DNA of 64,000 nt from Ottelia alismoides (lineage: Eukaryota > Streptophyta > Magnoliopsida > Alismatales > Hydrocharitaceae): NCBI GenBank assembly GCA_037367405.1, contig JAZKJV010009620.1, positions 671,001 through 735,000 of the forward strand, given 5' to 3'. The translations under genes and the position numbers were made by a program. Below are positions 35,484 through 46,981 of the stretch, piece after piece; position 1 is the stretch's first letter, and each line of letters starts with the position of its first letter. Below the pieces are notes generated by a model, which was not told where the DNA came from, did not search any database, and saw nothing but the letters and a program-made list of their open reading frames with translations.

Positions 35484-35488
35484 ACAAG
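35484..35488. repeat. Target-site duplication of copia element J (right)
   Basis: ACAAG directly after the 3' LTR, matching 25176-25180. Confidence 0.95.
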
Positions 35489-37309
35489 TTCAAGTCTGGG
35501 ACTGATAGCTTGTAGGTGTGAAATAAATAAAAGAATTGGTGATGCCACATATGGTAAGTTATGGAGATTTATACTCCGACTGTACGAGGGCATGGTGACC
35601 CTCACCTGAGCAGGAGATGAGGTCGCTCAAGCTTGGGTAGCGGACACTGAGAGCATGGGTCTAGGATCCTAGTCTTTTTCACATGTTTTCTTCGAGCCGG
35701 CTCGGTTTTTACGCTTCTTTGGGATCCGCGAGTTGTCTAGACCATTCCGCTGACCCTTTGGTTTTTCTTAGAGAGCCTAGGTTGGGATTCTTCGCAGTTA
35801 GTTACGAGCTCTTCTAGTTTTTCTTAACTCTTCTCTTCCAGGAGTTGAGCAATGAGAGAGGAAGTCGGGTCCGGCAGGCTTACCTCTTCTCTTCCCTGCC
35901 TCTAGTGGCGTAGTAGTCGTACTACCACTGCCTTTCCCTTGGACCACACTTCCACTGGGATTGGCAAGACAGACAAATCCCTTCGGGGGTTTCCTCATCA
36001 CAGAATTTAATTACCTTTCCGCCAAGCTTGTGACCTGCTGATGGGGTAGTAGTCGTTAGACATGTGACAGTTCACCAAATGTCCAGTTAAGTTGTAGTTC
36101 CATTAGTAGACACTGACGATCTCATTATTACCTTTCCGCCAGGCTTGTGACATGGTGATGGGGTAGTGGTCAGTAGATACTGATGACCCCTTTAATTACC
36201 TTTCCACCAGGCTTGTGAGCTCGTGATGGGGTAAAGGACGGATGACTTTCTGCTATCCGCCTAGTGACGACTTTTCCGCTAAGGGACTAGTGACGACAGT
36301 ACCGTTAGTAGAGACTAACGAGGGTTGGGTGTTAAGAGAGTTGTGAGTACATTTCCTCTTGTACACCTTCATAAGCAAGCTATCACACATGTCGACCGAG
36401 GATCATTGTGAGTTGAGAGAAAAGCTAGAAGAAGTGTTGGGAACTTAGTTAGAATGCAAGGTACCATCGCATGCCTACGGAGGCACCCCAACCCTGAGGC
36501 GTACATCATACCTCAGAGTCATAGTGTGAGGTTCAACCTGGACTTTGAAGTCCTACCCGGATATCGAGGTCCTAACCGGACCAAGACCACAGACTTACTT
36601 CTAGGCTTGAGTTGTTGTTTGGTTAGTTCCATTGATCGAGGGAGACACGGTGTGGTAGTGAGCGAGCGTGTTCTTCTTGTTAACCTTCCGAAAGAAAGTA
36701 AATAACTTAAAAGAATCAATTAACCCGTTTTTGCTTGCTAGTTCTCTTTTTATCCACTACAGTTACCTTTCTGTTTTTCTAGCTGTTCTAGTCTTTTCCT
36801 TACAACTTTTCCTTAGTAGAATTGTGTAGAATTTGTACTTGACAATTTTGTGACAGATGCTTGCTTGTCCCCTTTCTACTTGTGGCAGGCAAGGGTCTGG
36901 CGACCGAGTAGCTGACGTAGATAGGGCTGCAGTTGTTTCTTTTGGAGGATACACTTTCAGAGCAGGTATATCTTTTGGAGTTCAGTTGTACAGTTGTTAG
37001 TTGTGCTCTCCTCTGTAGCCTTATTTTTGGTATATATATGTATATGGGTGTCATGAAAACCCAACATGTTTATATGAATGAAATGAAAAGGAATGGATAT
37101 CCTGTTGTTCAGTTCTAGTACACTGTTAACTTCTGCTTTTGGTTTCCTCGTGGTTGCTTGTTTAGCCAAAATAAATCTTGTGAATTTCGTGATAAAAAGC
37201 GAAATATTTCCCAAGGTTTTCGTAACATCGGATTAACTCTAAGCTAATTAAGTATGTGAATGACGTGTTTGACGGGTAACCTAAGGACTTCGGGAGGACG
37301 GTCACGACA
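35489..37309 (+). repeat. LTR of element H, 3' part
   Basis: Ends GGTCACGACA, then five bases before a tRNA-Met PBS. GGTCGTGACA/GGTCACGACA-type ends followed by TTTGGTATCAGAGC are characteristic of Del/Tekay-type chromodomain gypsy elements, which is the likely group. The 5' part lies before the J insertion (within 23401-25180). Confidence 0.7.
36007..36235. repeat. Short tandem repeat in the H LTR
   Basis: Three copies of ATTACCTTTCCRCCARGCTTGTGA followed by TGATGGGGTA, at about 36009, 36126 and 36194 (spacing about 117 and 68 bp), separated by GTAGTAGTC or related words and TAGTAGA...CTGAYGA segments. Confidence 0.75.
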
Positions 37310-37313
37310 GGTT

Positions 37314-37325
37314 TGGTATCAGAGC
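37314..37325 (+). promoter_or_regulatory. Primer-binding site, initiator tRNA-Met type (element H)
   Basis: TGGTATCAGAGC a few bases after the LTR end TCACGACA. Confidence 0.92.
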
Positions 37326-37561
37326 TGAGTTACACCGATACACGCGTTCGCATAACTTAATAGATTGAGTTTCAAATAACGAGAGTCTTCTGACTTCTCG
37401 TGAAGCCGAATGGGAAAATTTTTGACAGTCATAAGATTTATGCAACCACAAGTCACCAGAACATATCATTCGTATAAGTGTCCCACGAGGAGAAATAGTA
37501 CAACTGATTATTTCCTAAAGTGTGCTTAACTATGCTATGATCCGATGCAGGAAGGATTAGC
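37326..37561 (+). other. Leader of element H
   Basis: Short non-coding leader between PBS and gag ATG; a pyrimidine-poor stretch ends in GATGCAGGAAGGATTAGCATGG. Nothing else recognised. Confidence 0.5.
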
Positions 37562-37924
37562 ATGGCACCACGAGCAGCTCGTGATTAGCTAGGAGAGATG
37601 GCATAGTTGCTAGTCGCACTTACTGATCTGTGACAGAGACAGGATCAAATACTTGCCCAACAGACTGAGTTGGCAGAGCGACAGACTGGGATGGAGCTGA
37701 GGATGGAGGAGCTGTCTAATTTCTCATACCACCCATCCAGGGATGAGTCCACTAGAGCCGAGCATCTATTCTCTGAGGAGATTCTCCAGCATTCTGAGGC
37801 AGAAATTCCGAGGGAGTCAGGAGACGACATGGCTGAGGTAGGCCAAGGGCCTGTAGCAGGAGCTGAGGTCACATGGTTTGTTCTTCCTACTGCAAATTGC
37901 ACGGACAACCCTGACTTTGCATGA
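37562..37924 (+). pseudogene. N-terminal gag fragment of element H
   Basis: ATG at 37562 starts MAPRAARD, then stops at 37586, 37601 and 37631 in the same frame, then 84 open codons (from 37670) rich in Glu/Gln with an RQTGMELRMEELSNF stretch, the composition of the N-terminal region of Del/Tekay-type Gag. The frame runs into foreign LTR sequence before 37924. Only the first 110 or so residues of a protein usually several hundred long remain. Confidence 0.6.
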
Positions 37925-38983
37925 ACATTTGGACCGCAAAATATCATCATTTTATTAATTAAAAATAACATCTTGATGAGCATTTAAATCTTTTTCTTGT
38001 AGCTATTTATTTGCATTTTTCTGTGCCTTGGATATTTTACTAAAAATCAGAGATAAAACATAAATGATATTTTACCCGGTTAAGATCTAAAATTTGCACA
38101 GACTTATTTATTGCTCTAAAAATTGTGAAAAAATTGTAGATGATGCCTCTAAATGTGCTTTAATTAGTGTTCAAGTTTCATCGAAATCGGAGTTGCCCTT
38201 TGCATAAAATAAATTGTATGGTGATTTCTGTAATTAATTTTTAATTAAATCCACAAATAATACTTTTGAGAAATTTTAACTCTCTGGATTCCTTATTGAA
38301 ATATCTATCTGACATAATTCATTCTCTGCATAATTTTATTCCGTGGATTTATTAGGAATTAAATACCCGATGTCGCTCTATTTTTATTAAAAAATTCACA
38401 AAAAATCATAATATGTCAGAAAATTCTAAAAAAATTAATGTAGCTTCATTTCATCATGTTTAACTTCCAGTAAAGTTTTCATAATTTTTGCATATCATTT
38501 TCATGGAAAATTGTGTAAAAACCCCCAAAAAATGTTTGCATTTTTCATTTGTGCATTTTAAATCCAAAAATCCAAAAAAAATCATTTTGCATTATTCATT
38601 GAATTAGGTTTATAAGAAAAATGTAATTTTATCAATTTGGATTAATTTCACATTAAAATTAAATTTGGCTAAGTTGTTGATTTTCTTAATAACCTAGTTC
38701 ATTCGCAACATTGCATTTGGCATTTTATTGCATTACAAATAAGAAAAAAATAATCCCATTTGGAAAATCGTAATTTAATTCATCTAACTTGATCCCGAGT
38801 TGTTCCTTTGCCTCCTTGAGTCGACCCTGGGCTTGCCCAGGCTAAATAAACATAAAACCGTGCGTTAATTCATTCGACGATTCATTGATTTGTGCGATTA
38901 ATTTTTAATCGATCCAGATTTATATGACTACAACGAAATAGTCAATTAAACAACACTAAAAGGGTAGATTCTGCGGTTCGTCA
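37925..38983 (+). repeat. Element E: 3' part of an Athila-type LTR (5' LTR remnant)
   Basis: The sequence around 38815-38983 (GACCCTGGGCTTGCCCAGG... to GCGGTTCGTCA) aligns with the U5 end of LTR E at 61965-62115 and with C's U5. It ends in CA and is joined directly to 3' UTR sequence with no PBS. The left junction with the H gag near 37900-37925 is approximate. Treated as the truncated 5' LTR of E. Confidence 0.6.
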
Positions 38984-39544
38984 ACAGGCTGGTTGAAAAT
39001 AAAATGCTTGCCGGAGTAAGTATATTTGCAAAGAGCCTGTAGCTGGATGACTTGGCTACACTGGTCAAGCATCCTAGGTAGGTAGCTACACTGGCTATCA
39101 CCCATACTTCTTTCCACCCTCTCTTCTTGAGCCGGTCGCACTTGAACTTAGAAGGGAATACCCCGCTCCTCGAGGAAAGAGTTACTGGACCGGGGAATTA
39201 GAGTTACCTTATTTGAGGAGAGTGATTCTTTGCCATTTCTGATGTGGAGATCTATATTTCACTTACACAGTACAACTAAGATTGACAATCATCAGCAATT
39301 TGTATATTAAGATTTGTTCTGACCTGTCTGTTAAGGCGTCTTGAATAGAAGACTTATGGAACTTAAAGTCTGTTAGGTCTTAAGTTCATTTTTCAATAAG
39401 GTTCCGATACATTATTAATCCAAAGGTTGAGTCAAGCTTCATTTTCACCTTTTGTTCATGACCTTGGTATGGAACCCAAAATCATTTCACTTTTGCATTT
39501 CATTTTAGATGCTTGGGGACGAGCAAGGTTTAAGTATAGGGGGT
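38984..39544 (+). other. Element E internal remnant: 3' UTR and PPT
   Basis: Matches the last 560 bp of B's internal region (55800-56440), including TAGCTGGATGACTTGG and TAGGTAGCTACACTGG. It ends with the hairpin TGCTTG-GGGA-CGAGCA (39510-39525, one G-U pair) and TTTAAGTATAGGGGGT directly against the 3' LTR. All coding sequence, PBS and leader are gone. Confidence 0.8.
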
Positions 39545-40101
39545 TGATGAATCTGTGATTCATCACTCTAAAAGTTGAGAATAGAGCTTTGTTCTCGAAT
39601 AATTAGCTACATTTCATCACTTATATTGCATAATTAGCATTCATTCATGCATAAATAATATCTGCATTTCAGCATTCATATTTGCATTAAATAAGAAGTC
39701 AAATTCACTTGTAAAAATCACCTGTAAATAACATATTTGTATATATTTTATAATAACTCCAAATTCAATAAAATCAACTCTATAGTATCTATATTACTAA
39801 CACTAATAAAGGAAAAATATCAAAAAAAATACTAACTTGTAAAAGTGTCTAATAAAACCCAAATCCAAGTTTGAGACCATGAACCTTAAAATGTGTATAT
39901 CTCTCTCTAATAGTGCATGATTTAGGTCTACTCACTTTTAAAGTAATATACATTCAAAGACCTTCAAAACAAGACCAATTTCATTAAAATCGGAGATCGT
40001 ATGTGAAATTTGGGTTTTGGGCCCCTATTGTATATTTTACATATTGATATTTTCACCCTTGTATTTTATCTCTTCATTTGACCTAGTTTCCATTTTCATT
40101 C

Positions 40102-40146
40102 AACATGAAACTTGTAGATCTCATCGCGATCTACAACTTTCATGTT
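40102..40146. repeat. U3 palindrome in LTR E
   Basis: AACATGAAACTTGTAGATC, seven-base spacer TCATCGC, GATCTACAACTTTCATGTT: 18 of 19 arm positions pair. Confidence 0.85.
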
Positions 40147-41160
40147 TTGAGCTTTTCCAAATTCGACCATTTTTACCTTCTTATTTCACCTTTTCTCTCT
40201 GAATAATCTGATTGGGCCACGTGGTGCCTTCTGGTTGCGTCATGCGGCCCGATCCCTTGTGCGCCATGCGCTTTGCCCTCTCCACCGTCCGATGGCCCTC
40301 TTTCCTTCTAGATCATCACCATCCACTCCGCTTCATTTCTCAACCATTAGATCAAGGCCCGGATCGCATCATTGCCGCTCACCCCAGCTCACTTCTCCTT
40401 ACACCACGTGTCATCCCCGTGACCACCCGATCCCCTATGGAGCTCTCCATCACGCCACTCATTTCCACTCAAATCTCGGCCCTTGGATCGAGGTCTAGAT
40501 CACATCTAGTCCGTTCTTTAGCGCCTAAACCTTAGCTAGCCACGTGTCACTTCCTGCACCTTGCGATCTCGCCTCTTCGATCAGATCCTGGCTGCCCGTA
40601 TGCGCCCAAGTCTTGGCCGTTAGATCACAAGATCTAATGGCAGAGGACTCGTCTTCCACCTCCGACCCCCTTCCTCGCACACGTCACCCACCGTACACAT
40701 AGACTTCTCCCATTCCATTTCCCCCATCATCTCCACCTTCTTCTCCACTCAATAACCACCCCACGACATAGCCATATCCTCCACCATCCTCACGGGCTTC
40801 GTGATCCACCATGTACCCCCCCTCGTAGGCCATATTATCTACTCAACCCACGTCGTCCATCACCGGACCCCCAAACCTCCTTCTGTAAATACAACCCCGT
40901 CGCCCGCCTTGACCGGCATCCGCCATTCACGAGAGGTGAAGCCACCAGCTTGGTTGACGACGCTCTTCCTGGTGACAACTAGAAGAGGGAGACTTTGAGC
41001 GACGAAGGTGAAGACCTCAAGGTGAGATCCAGCTAGAGCACACCCTCTGCCATTACGAGCTTCCTCAAGCTTGTTTAGCTCCAGTGTGGCCGACCTATTA
41101 AGCAACCATCAGAGGTGCTTCATCCCTCAAGCCCAGGCCTCAGCTCCGCTACCTTCTCAA

Positions 41161-41272
41161 GTAAGCTTCCTCCGTTCTCCTTGCATTTTCTTTGATTTTC
41201 TTATTATTAATTAGGTCTTCCCGACAATTATCATCATCCATCGATCATCGCTCGAGTTTCATCTCTCCACCC
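41161..41272 (+). other. Candidate LTR intron of E, 5' part
   Basis: Donor CTCAA|GTAAGC at 41160/41161. The intron is split by element B and ends at 60503 (acceptor TACTAACTCTGCAG|GC). Removing B and one target duplication leaves 297 bp, against 298 and 295 bp in C. Confidence 0.75.
41268..41272. repeat. Target-site duplication of element B (left)
   Basis: CACCC directly before TGATGAATC; identical to 60314-60318. Confidence 0.95.
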
Positions 41273-42685
41273 TGATGAATCTATGTTTAATCATCTTTAT
41301 TCTATCATTTTGGCCATAGAAACCCTAGTAAATGCGTGTAAGTACTGTTAATTTAAGCATTTTAGCATTCATGCATCATTGTGTAAATATTGTATAAAAT
41401 GCGGTTTTTAAGCCAAAATTATAGAATAAAGAAAAGAAAAGAAAAAGAATAAAATATTGTAAATATTTTATGACCCGAAACCTCGAGACCTAGGCATCTC
41501 GATGACTAGGTCGACAAGGAATAAAGTAGGGGGAGATAAGGGTCAAAATACAATAAAAATACCTTTTATTTCATTCTTTATTCATTTTGGGACATATTTT
41601 TAGTTCCACTTTTTACACTTCAAATAAAGAAACTTTGTACATGAAAGTTGTAGATAATTAAATAAATAAATAAACAAAATTGATTTCACTCAAAAATAAT
41701 GTACAGATAAAAAGTTATGGTCTGAATAAAATTCCAGAATCCCAACTTCCCAGACTTGTATCTCTCAAATAAAAACTCGAAATCAGTCAAAATCATTTTA
41801 ATTGTATATATTGTAAAATAAGCTATTTAATGGCGGTGGTTTCGCATTTAGCAGAGCTACTGTTTGAAAGTTGAGATTTGGACTCCTATTGTATACTTGT
41901 ACATATTAAAATATTCAATTTATTATTTATTCATTATTTTTATATTTTTATATTTTTATAATTTTATAAATATTACCTATAATATATATGTACGTTAAAA
42001 TAGGAATAAAAACCTAAAGAAAGTATAAAATAAAAATATTTGTATATATCATACACAGGTATCATACCTGTATATATACCTATATTATTAACACTTCTAT
42101 TTTATTAAGTGTATAAAACACTTCAAAAAATAAAATAAAAATACTTTTAATTGTATAAAAATATTTTACAAATTTAAAAAAATAATAAACAAAAATAAAT
42201 AAATTAAATATACAAGATAAAAAATAAAATAATAAAATATATAGAAGAATATACCTATAAAGGCTATAAAAGGTAACTTGTAAATTATTAATCTCGAAAA
42301 AATAAATAAAAATGACCATAAAATAATTTATAAAATAATAGATAATTTTTATTTAATAACCTAAAATTATTAAATTCAATTAATTTTTTTAAATGATTTT
42401 TGAAGTATTTTCTAGGGGATTTTTCCTGGTTGGTCCACGTGGACCAACCAGGTTGGTCTGATAGTTGACCTCCGGTCAACTGTCTGACCACAACTGTAGA
42501 TTGTTAGGACGTTGTTTTTCGCCATCTCCGAGGATTTTTGTAGAACACGTCTTGCTTCCTTTGGCAATATGGTCTTCGTGACTTTTTATCCTCGAAGATC
42601 GGTGATACACGCCCAGATGAAATATTGGGCTTTGGATCACTGCTCCGCCTTGTGCACCTCGTTCTTTGACGCCACTTCGTCAACC

Positions 42686-42695
42686 CTACAAAAGG
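42686..42695 (+). promoter_or_regulatory. TATA-like box of B 5' LTR
   Basis: CTACAAAAGG, 190 bp upstream of the candidate donor; same sequence in the 3' LTR (57856-57865). Confidence 0.4.
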
Positions 42696-42879
42696 ACGTC
42701 CCCGAATTTCCTTCTCTCTTGATCACTCTTCCTCCACTTTCACTGAGTGTGCTAGTGTTCTTCGAATACCTGGTGACAGCAGCTACCCAGAGCACCCCTT
42801 CGTGTGGAGGTTGGCGTCGAATCGAGGTTGATCCATTCCTTCGCCGGAGCTCCACCGCGAGCTCGCTCCGTCGTCTCTG

Positions 42880-43252
42880 GTGAGCCTTCCTCCCTTCTTT
42901 TTCCATTTTCTTGTAGCTTAAGGTTAGCCTAGGTTAGGTCTATAATAGTTTATTGTTCCGATTGGTATCTTGCTGTGAATCCGCTCTCGATTCCACGACG
43001 GAGCTCCGCTCCGCCTCCGACTTCCAGCCACCTCCATCATACACAACCTACGCGATCACCTCCATCTCCTTCTCTGTCACTCCGTCATCATGAATCACCC
43101 ATCCATCCACCTTGATCTCGCCCAGATCGAGCTACCCGAGCCCCGTTCTCCGCCGATTGCCAGAGCTCCACGCCCGAGCCACAAACCGCTTCCATTTTCC
43201 CTCAAAACGCCACCCCGAGCTTTGCCTTTTTGCTGTGCTTCTAACCCTGAAG
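42880..43252 (+). other. Candidate LTR intron, B 5' LTR (373 bp)
   Basis: Donor CTCTG|GTGAGC; acceptor TTCTAACCCTGAAG|GA, where the 3' LTR has CTGCAG. The C-to-A change still leaves an AG end. Confidence 0.65.
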
Positions 43253-45122
43253 GAAAGAGCCCGAGAGGAGACTCCTGTGAGCCTCGACTACCCCGAGAAG
43301 CACGTCCCAGGTCATCTCCGCTGTCCGGCCAAGTCTCGCCATCTCAGCTCCGGTTGAGACCCTCGTTCGACGCGGAGCTACCCCAGGAGTCTTTTGCCTT
43401 TACTCCTGGGCCGGGAGAGGCCATGTGTCAGCCACCATCGTTGCTCGAAGCGAACTTCAAGCAAAGTTCTTCCAACGCCTTCCACGATCGTCCGATCAAG
43501 AGCGAGCACCAGATTCACCCACTACCGTTGGACTATCGAGAGCAGCGGCCGTCAAATCACATCAGAGCTTCTAATATCTGTCGTCTGCTGCGAAGGCGTA
43601 TCGCGCGCGCTCGTCATGCCACATGTTTAAGTGAACGGTGCTGAGCCGTTCGATCGCGCCTAAGGTGGGCATTTTGCAAATCAACCCCGCCTATTTTGCA
43701 TATTTATTATTTAATCTAGAAACTTTTCCAGGCAGTTGTTTAATTTTGTAATATTTAAACTTAGGCTCCTGACCTTTTAAGATTTACACTTTAGTCCTCG
43801 GGCACGTGGTTTTGGGTATTTTGCTCTAATGTTCCTGAACTTTTCGATAATTGCATTTATACCCCTGGGCGTAGTTAAGTAAATATATTTTGGGGTTATT
43901 TCACTCCCGTCTTGCCGGTTTTTGTTATTTGCAATTATACCCCTGTGAACAGTAGAACACGTGCTTCGTGCGTGATTTTTCTTTGGTAAAATTGCAACCA
44001 GGCCCTTGAACTTTGCTCTATTAATAAAAGTGCCCCTGCCAGAAATGTATTTTCTCTTTGTTGATTCTATTTATTGCATGCATCTATAATTTCCTAAAAA
44101 ATCCACAAAAATCATTGTAACCTCCTGTTGCAGTTCAGTATCACGCCATATTTTGATTTTGCATTTTTATCACAGTTTATTATTTATAAAAATTCAAAAA
44201 CATGCATTTTCAGCACTGTTTGCATCATCAAATCCATAAAAATTACAAAAACATCTCAGAAAATTCTCAAAAAAATATATTTTGTGTGTTTGCATATCTT
44301 TTAGCTCCAGACCAAAAATCATAAAAAATAAAAGAAAACCCCTAAAAATTATAAAACCCTAAAAAGCTTCCAAAAAATATTAAAAATCCTAGAAAAATCA
44401 TAAAAATATCATTTCTATTTCCAAATTTTCTTTGTTTTATTATCTTTATTTTAAAATTAGTTTGAGGAATTTTGGAACCTGTTTGATATTTGTCATCCTC
44501 AGATTAAGTTCAGTTATCCCTTTTATCCACTGTTCACTACTTTTTTAACTTTAAAAATACAAAAAAATAAAGAAAAATCTAGAAAAATCACAAAAAAACA
44601 TTATAAAAATATAAAAAGTCTAAAAACATTTCATTCCCTGAATTTTCCCTATTTGTATCTATTTTTACAAATACTTATTCCTTTCCTTTCTTACTTTGTA
44701 TATATAATTTATTTCATCTTTTTAAAGAAAAAGAAAATATAAATAATATAAAACATAAAAAGAAAAAAGAAAATAAGAAAATTAAAATCAAAATACAAAA
44801 ATATAAAATTAAAAATTAAATAAAAAATTTTAAATTAAAAACCCACAAAAATTTCCATTTGGCTAAGTAGTATACAAGACATAAGGCTCTTGACTTTTAT
44901 TTTGTCTGCCTTACACCTGTGCTTCCTGTGTTCGACCCCTACTTGCTTGCCATTATACATTCTTAGTAGGGTATAATAAATTTTAATCCTTGCTCTTGAT
45001 TGCTTGATTGATTGTGTGGGTTAATTGTTGATCAACATGAAGGCTTGAGTAGTCGCCTCAACGACAGTGAGTCTGATTTGTCAGACCATTATTTAGCGGC
45101 TCTCGTCTTTTCGTTTTTCAAA

Positions 45123-45140
45123 TAGCGCCATTACCGGGGA
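45123..45140 (+). promoter_or_regulatory. Primer-binding site, tRNA-Asp type (element B)
   Basis: TAGCGCCATTACCGGGGA: 15 of 18 bases match the complement of the tRNA-Asp 3' end, and all three differences are G-to-A changes, consistent with decay after insertion. Confidence 0.9.
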
Positions 45141-45925
45141 GCATCGGCTTGTAGAGTAGACTTATATCTGTTTACTAGCTTAGCCATTTATTCTTGTCTT
45201 AGCTTATTGCGTAATTAATTTTTGGAACTGTCTGACATCTCTTTATTGTTTTCTTATGAGGGACCACTGACCGAGGAGGATCGCCTAGGGGATCCTGAGC
45301 AGTCTTCGGAGGAGGAGCTGGCTATTCTACCCTAGCCGGCAGGAGAGAGCATGAGAACTTGAGAGAGAGAGAGAGAGAGGATAGTTAGCTTTTTATTTTT
45401 TTATGAGAGAGAGACATTTTATTAATTTGTAATAATACAGGTACCCTAGACTTTGGACATTCGGGCCCATGTTCCAGGTGTTTGTTCACTTGGGGGCTCA
45501 CCGTAGTTTTGACGCGTTTTCATTGCTTGCTATTTTCCGGTTTTGTTTTCTTTTCTTTACTTTTGTGGAATGAGCCCTTAGTTTTTAGGCTTGCTTGATC
45601 GAGTAAATTAGGTCCAAACACCTTAATATCTTGCATGTACCTATAGTGTGCTTTGGACTTAGTTTAAACTTTAAACAATCGCCTCATCATCTTCGAGCCT
45701 TCGTGCCGCGAGCCCACCCTGCCAAGCGCTGCTCCTGAACTCGAAGTGTCGAGAGGAGGAGGGGTGAGCCTAGACCGGACTCCTGGATTGAAGATCGGTG
45801 ACTGGCTTGTGGTGCTTCACGCTAGCAATTGCCTGCTTAGGATGATTTTCGTGTGCATATCTGCATATAGATTAGGTTTATAAATTCCTGTTTTGCATCC
45901 CGCATGGAGAGAGCTGGGAGGCACT

Positions 45926-46970
45926 GTAAGTCTTCTATCTTTGCATTCATCATCTAGGCACAAAGGTAAGATTTCCATCTTGGTGCCGCCTTGCATTGCT
46001 TTTCCGATCTTCTCCCTCTTTTTTTGGATCAATATGAATCAAAGAAAATACCAAAAACTTGATCAAAATAAAAAAATTAAACCGATTAACACAAAAACAA
46101 GTGATAACCAAAACAAGTGATAACCAAAACTTGACCAAAATTAAACTTGTATTGAATCTACTCAAAATAAGTGATAACATGAAAAAATTAAAAAAGGGAC
46201 TATTAAAAATACTTGACCAAAATAAAACCGATTAATTGGACTCATTGCCTTGGGGTGAGCAAAGCCCTCATTTGTCTTCAGGTTGCATAGGAAGGTTTCC
46301 TTCCCAGTGAGGTGAGCGTCGTCATAAGGATTAGAGCCCAAAACCCAGTCTGTGGCTACCTTGTGTATCGCCTGGATTTTCAAAGTATTGGTGCTTCTAT
46401 CGTACGTAGACGAGTAGGGCTTGGTTGACATTGATGACTCTCTATTGTGTAGAGCATTGACCTTGTTCGAAGTATCGAGCATAGGCCACACCTTCACGGG
46501 GGTGTCTGTCTCATCGTCTTGCGTCGAGTAGGTTCTCGCACGCTCACGGGTGATTCCATTGCGAGCGAGATCCGAAGTATTGGTTTCGCCTATCGGCTTC
46601 CTCCCTCTATTTCTTTGGTTGAGTAGGGATCCAGGAAGGGTTACAAGGACCTCAAATATTGAAGACTACAGGTTACACAGGAGGAGGACAAGTACGGGAT
46701 ACTTTTCCGGTAGTACTCTCGCTCCTATAGGCGTAGCTCTAAGGACTCATGAAAAGATAATTGCCTGAAAAATCAAATCTAAAACTCACAAAGATAATTG
46801 CCAAACCTTCACGGCTTCACGGGTCGAGTTGGTGAATCCATTGCTTTGGGTTTGATTGATTTTTTCTTTCCTTCCATTTGACCCTTGCTCATTGTGAGCC
46901 TTCTACTATTTTACATTCCTTTTATTTCTTGTTGACCTTCGTGCTCTTCATCCATTATCTTTCCCTTTAG
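45926..46970 (+). other. Candidate leader intron of element B (1045 bp)
   Basis: Donor GGCACT|GTAAGT and acceptor ATCTTTCCCTTTAG|ACC, the latter 11 bases upstream of the gag ATG at 46982. The donor is also present in element A (5810/5809). Splicing would bring the leader directly to the gag start. Confidence 0.55.
46162..46665 (-). CDS. Antisense open frame in the B leader, unknown function
   Basis: The minus-strand frame is open for 167 codons; the first ATG is at 46497 (111 residues). The ATG-initiated product begins MKVWPMLDTSNKVNALHN and continues with a mixed, soluble, protein-like composition through ATDWVLGSNPYDDAHLTGK; the last 20 or so residues are hydrophobic and come from AT-rich DNA, so the real coding part may end near 46229, at a donor-like ATCG|GTTTT. 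An acceptor-like TTTTTCAG|G lies upstream on the minus strand near 46758. I do not recognise the family. It could be an antisense accessory gene, which some plant gypsy elements such as Grande carry, or an exon of a captured host gene. Confidence 0.4.
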   Translation of the reverse strand, partial: SSIFEVLVTLPGSLLNQRNRGRKPIGETNTSDLARNGITRERARTYSTQDDETDTPVKVWPMLDTSNKVNALHNRESSMSTKPYSSTYDRSTNTLKIQAIHKVATDWVLGSNPYDDAHLTGKETFLCNLKTNEGFAHPKAMSPINRFYFGQVFLIVPFLIFSCYHLF

Positions 46971-46981
46971 ACCTTCTCAAG

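Larger units (their letters stand above)
39545..41272 (+). repeat. 3' LTR of element E, first part (interrupted by B)
   Basis: Starts TGATGAATCTGTGATTCATCAC after the PPT. Its U3 and GC-rich block parallel the C LTR (the ATCTGATTGGGCCACGTGG stretch, the U3 palindrome at 40102-40146). Broken at 41272 by element B inside its candidate intron; it resumes at 60319. Confidence 0.88.
41273..45120 (+). repeat. 5' LTR of element B (3848 bp)
   Basis: TGATGAATCTATG at the start, TCGTTTTTCA at the end. AT-rich U3, GC-rich block from about 42420 to 43640, then AT-rich U5 with runs of AAAAATC words. A 184-codon frame (43090-43644) begins within the intron and is broken in the 3' LTR, so it is not called as a gene. 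Confidence 0.96.
45141..46981 (+). other. 5' leader of element B
   Basis: About 1.8 kb without a sense frame of note. It includes a GA microsatellite (45361-45379), a candidate leader intron (45926-46970) and, inside that intron, an antisense open frame (46162-46665). The first 0.9 kb is shared with element A. Confidence 0.75.

Noticed and set aside
43090..43644. 184-codon frame in the B 5' LTR
   Set aside because: It starts inside the candidate intron, and the 3' LTR copy ends after 108 codons.
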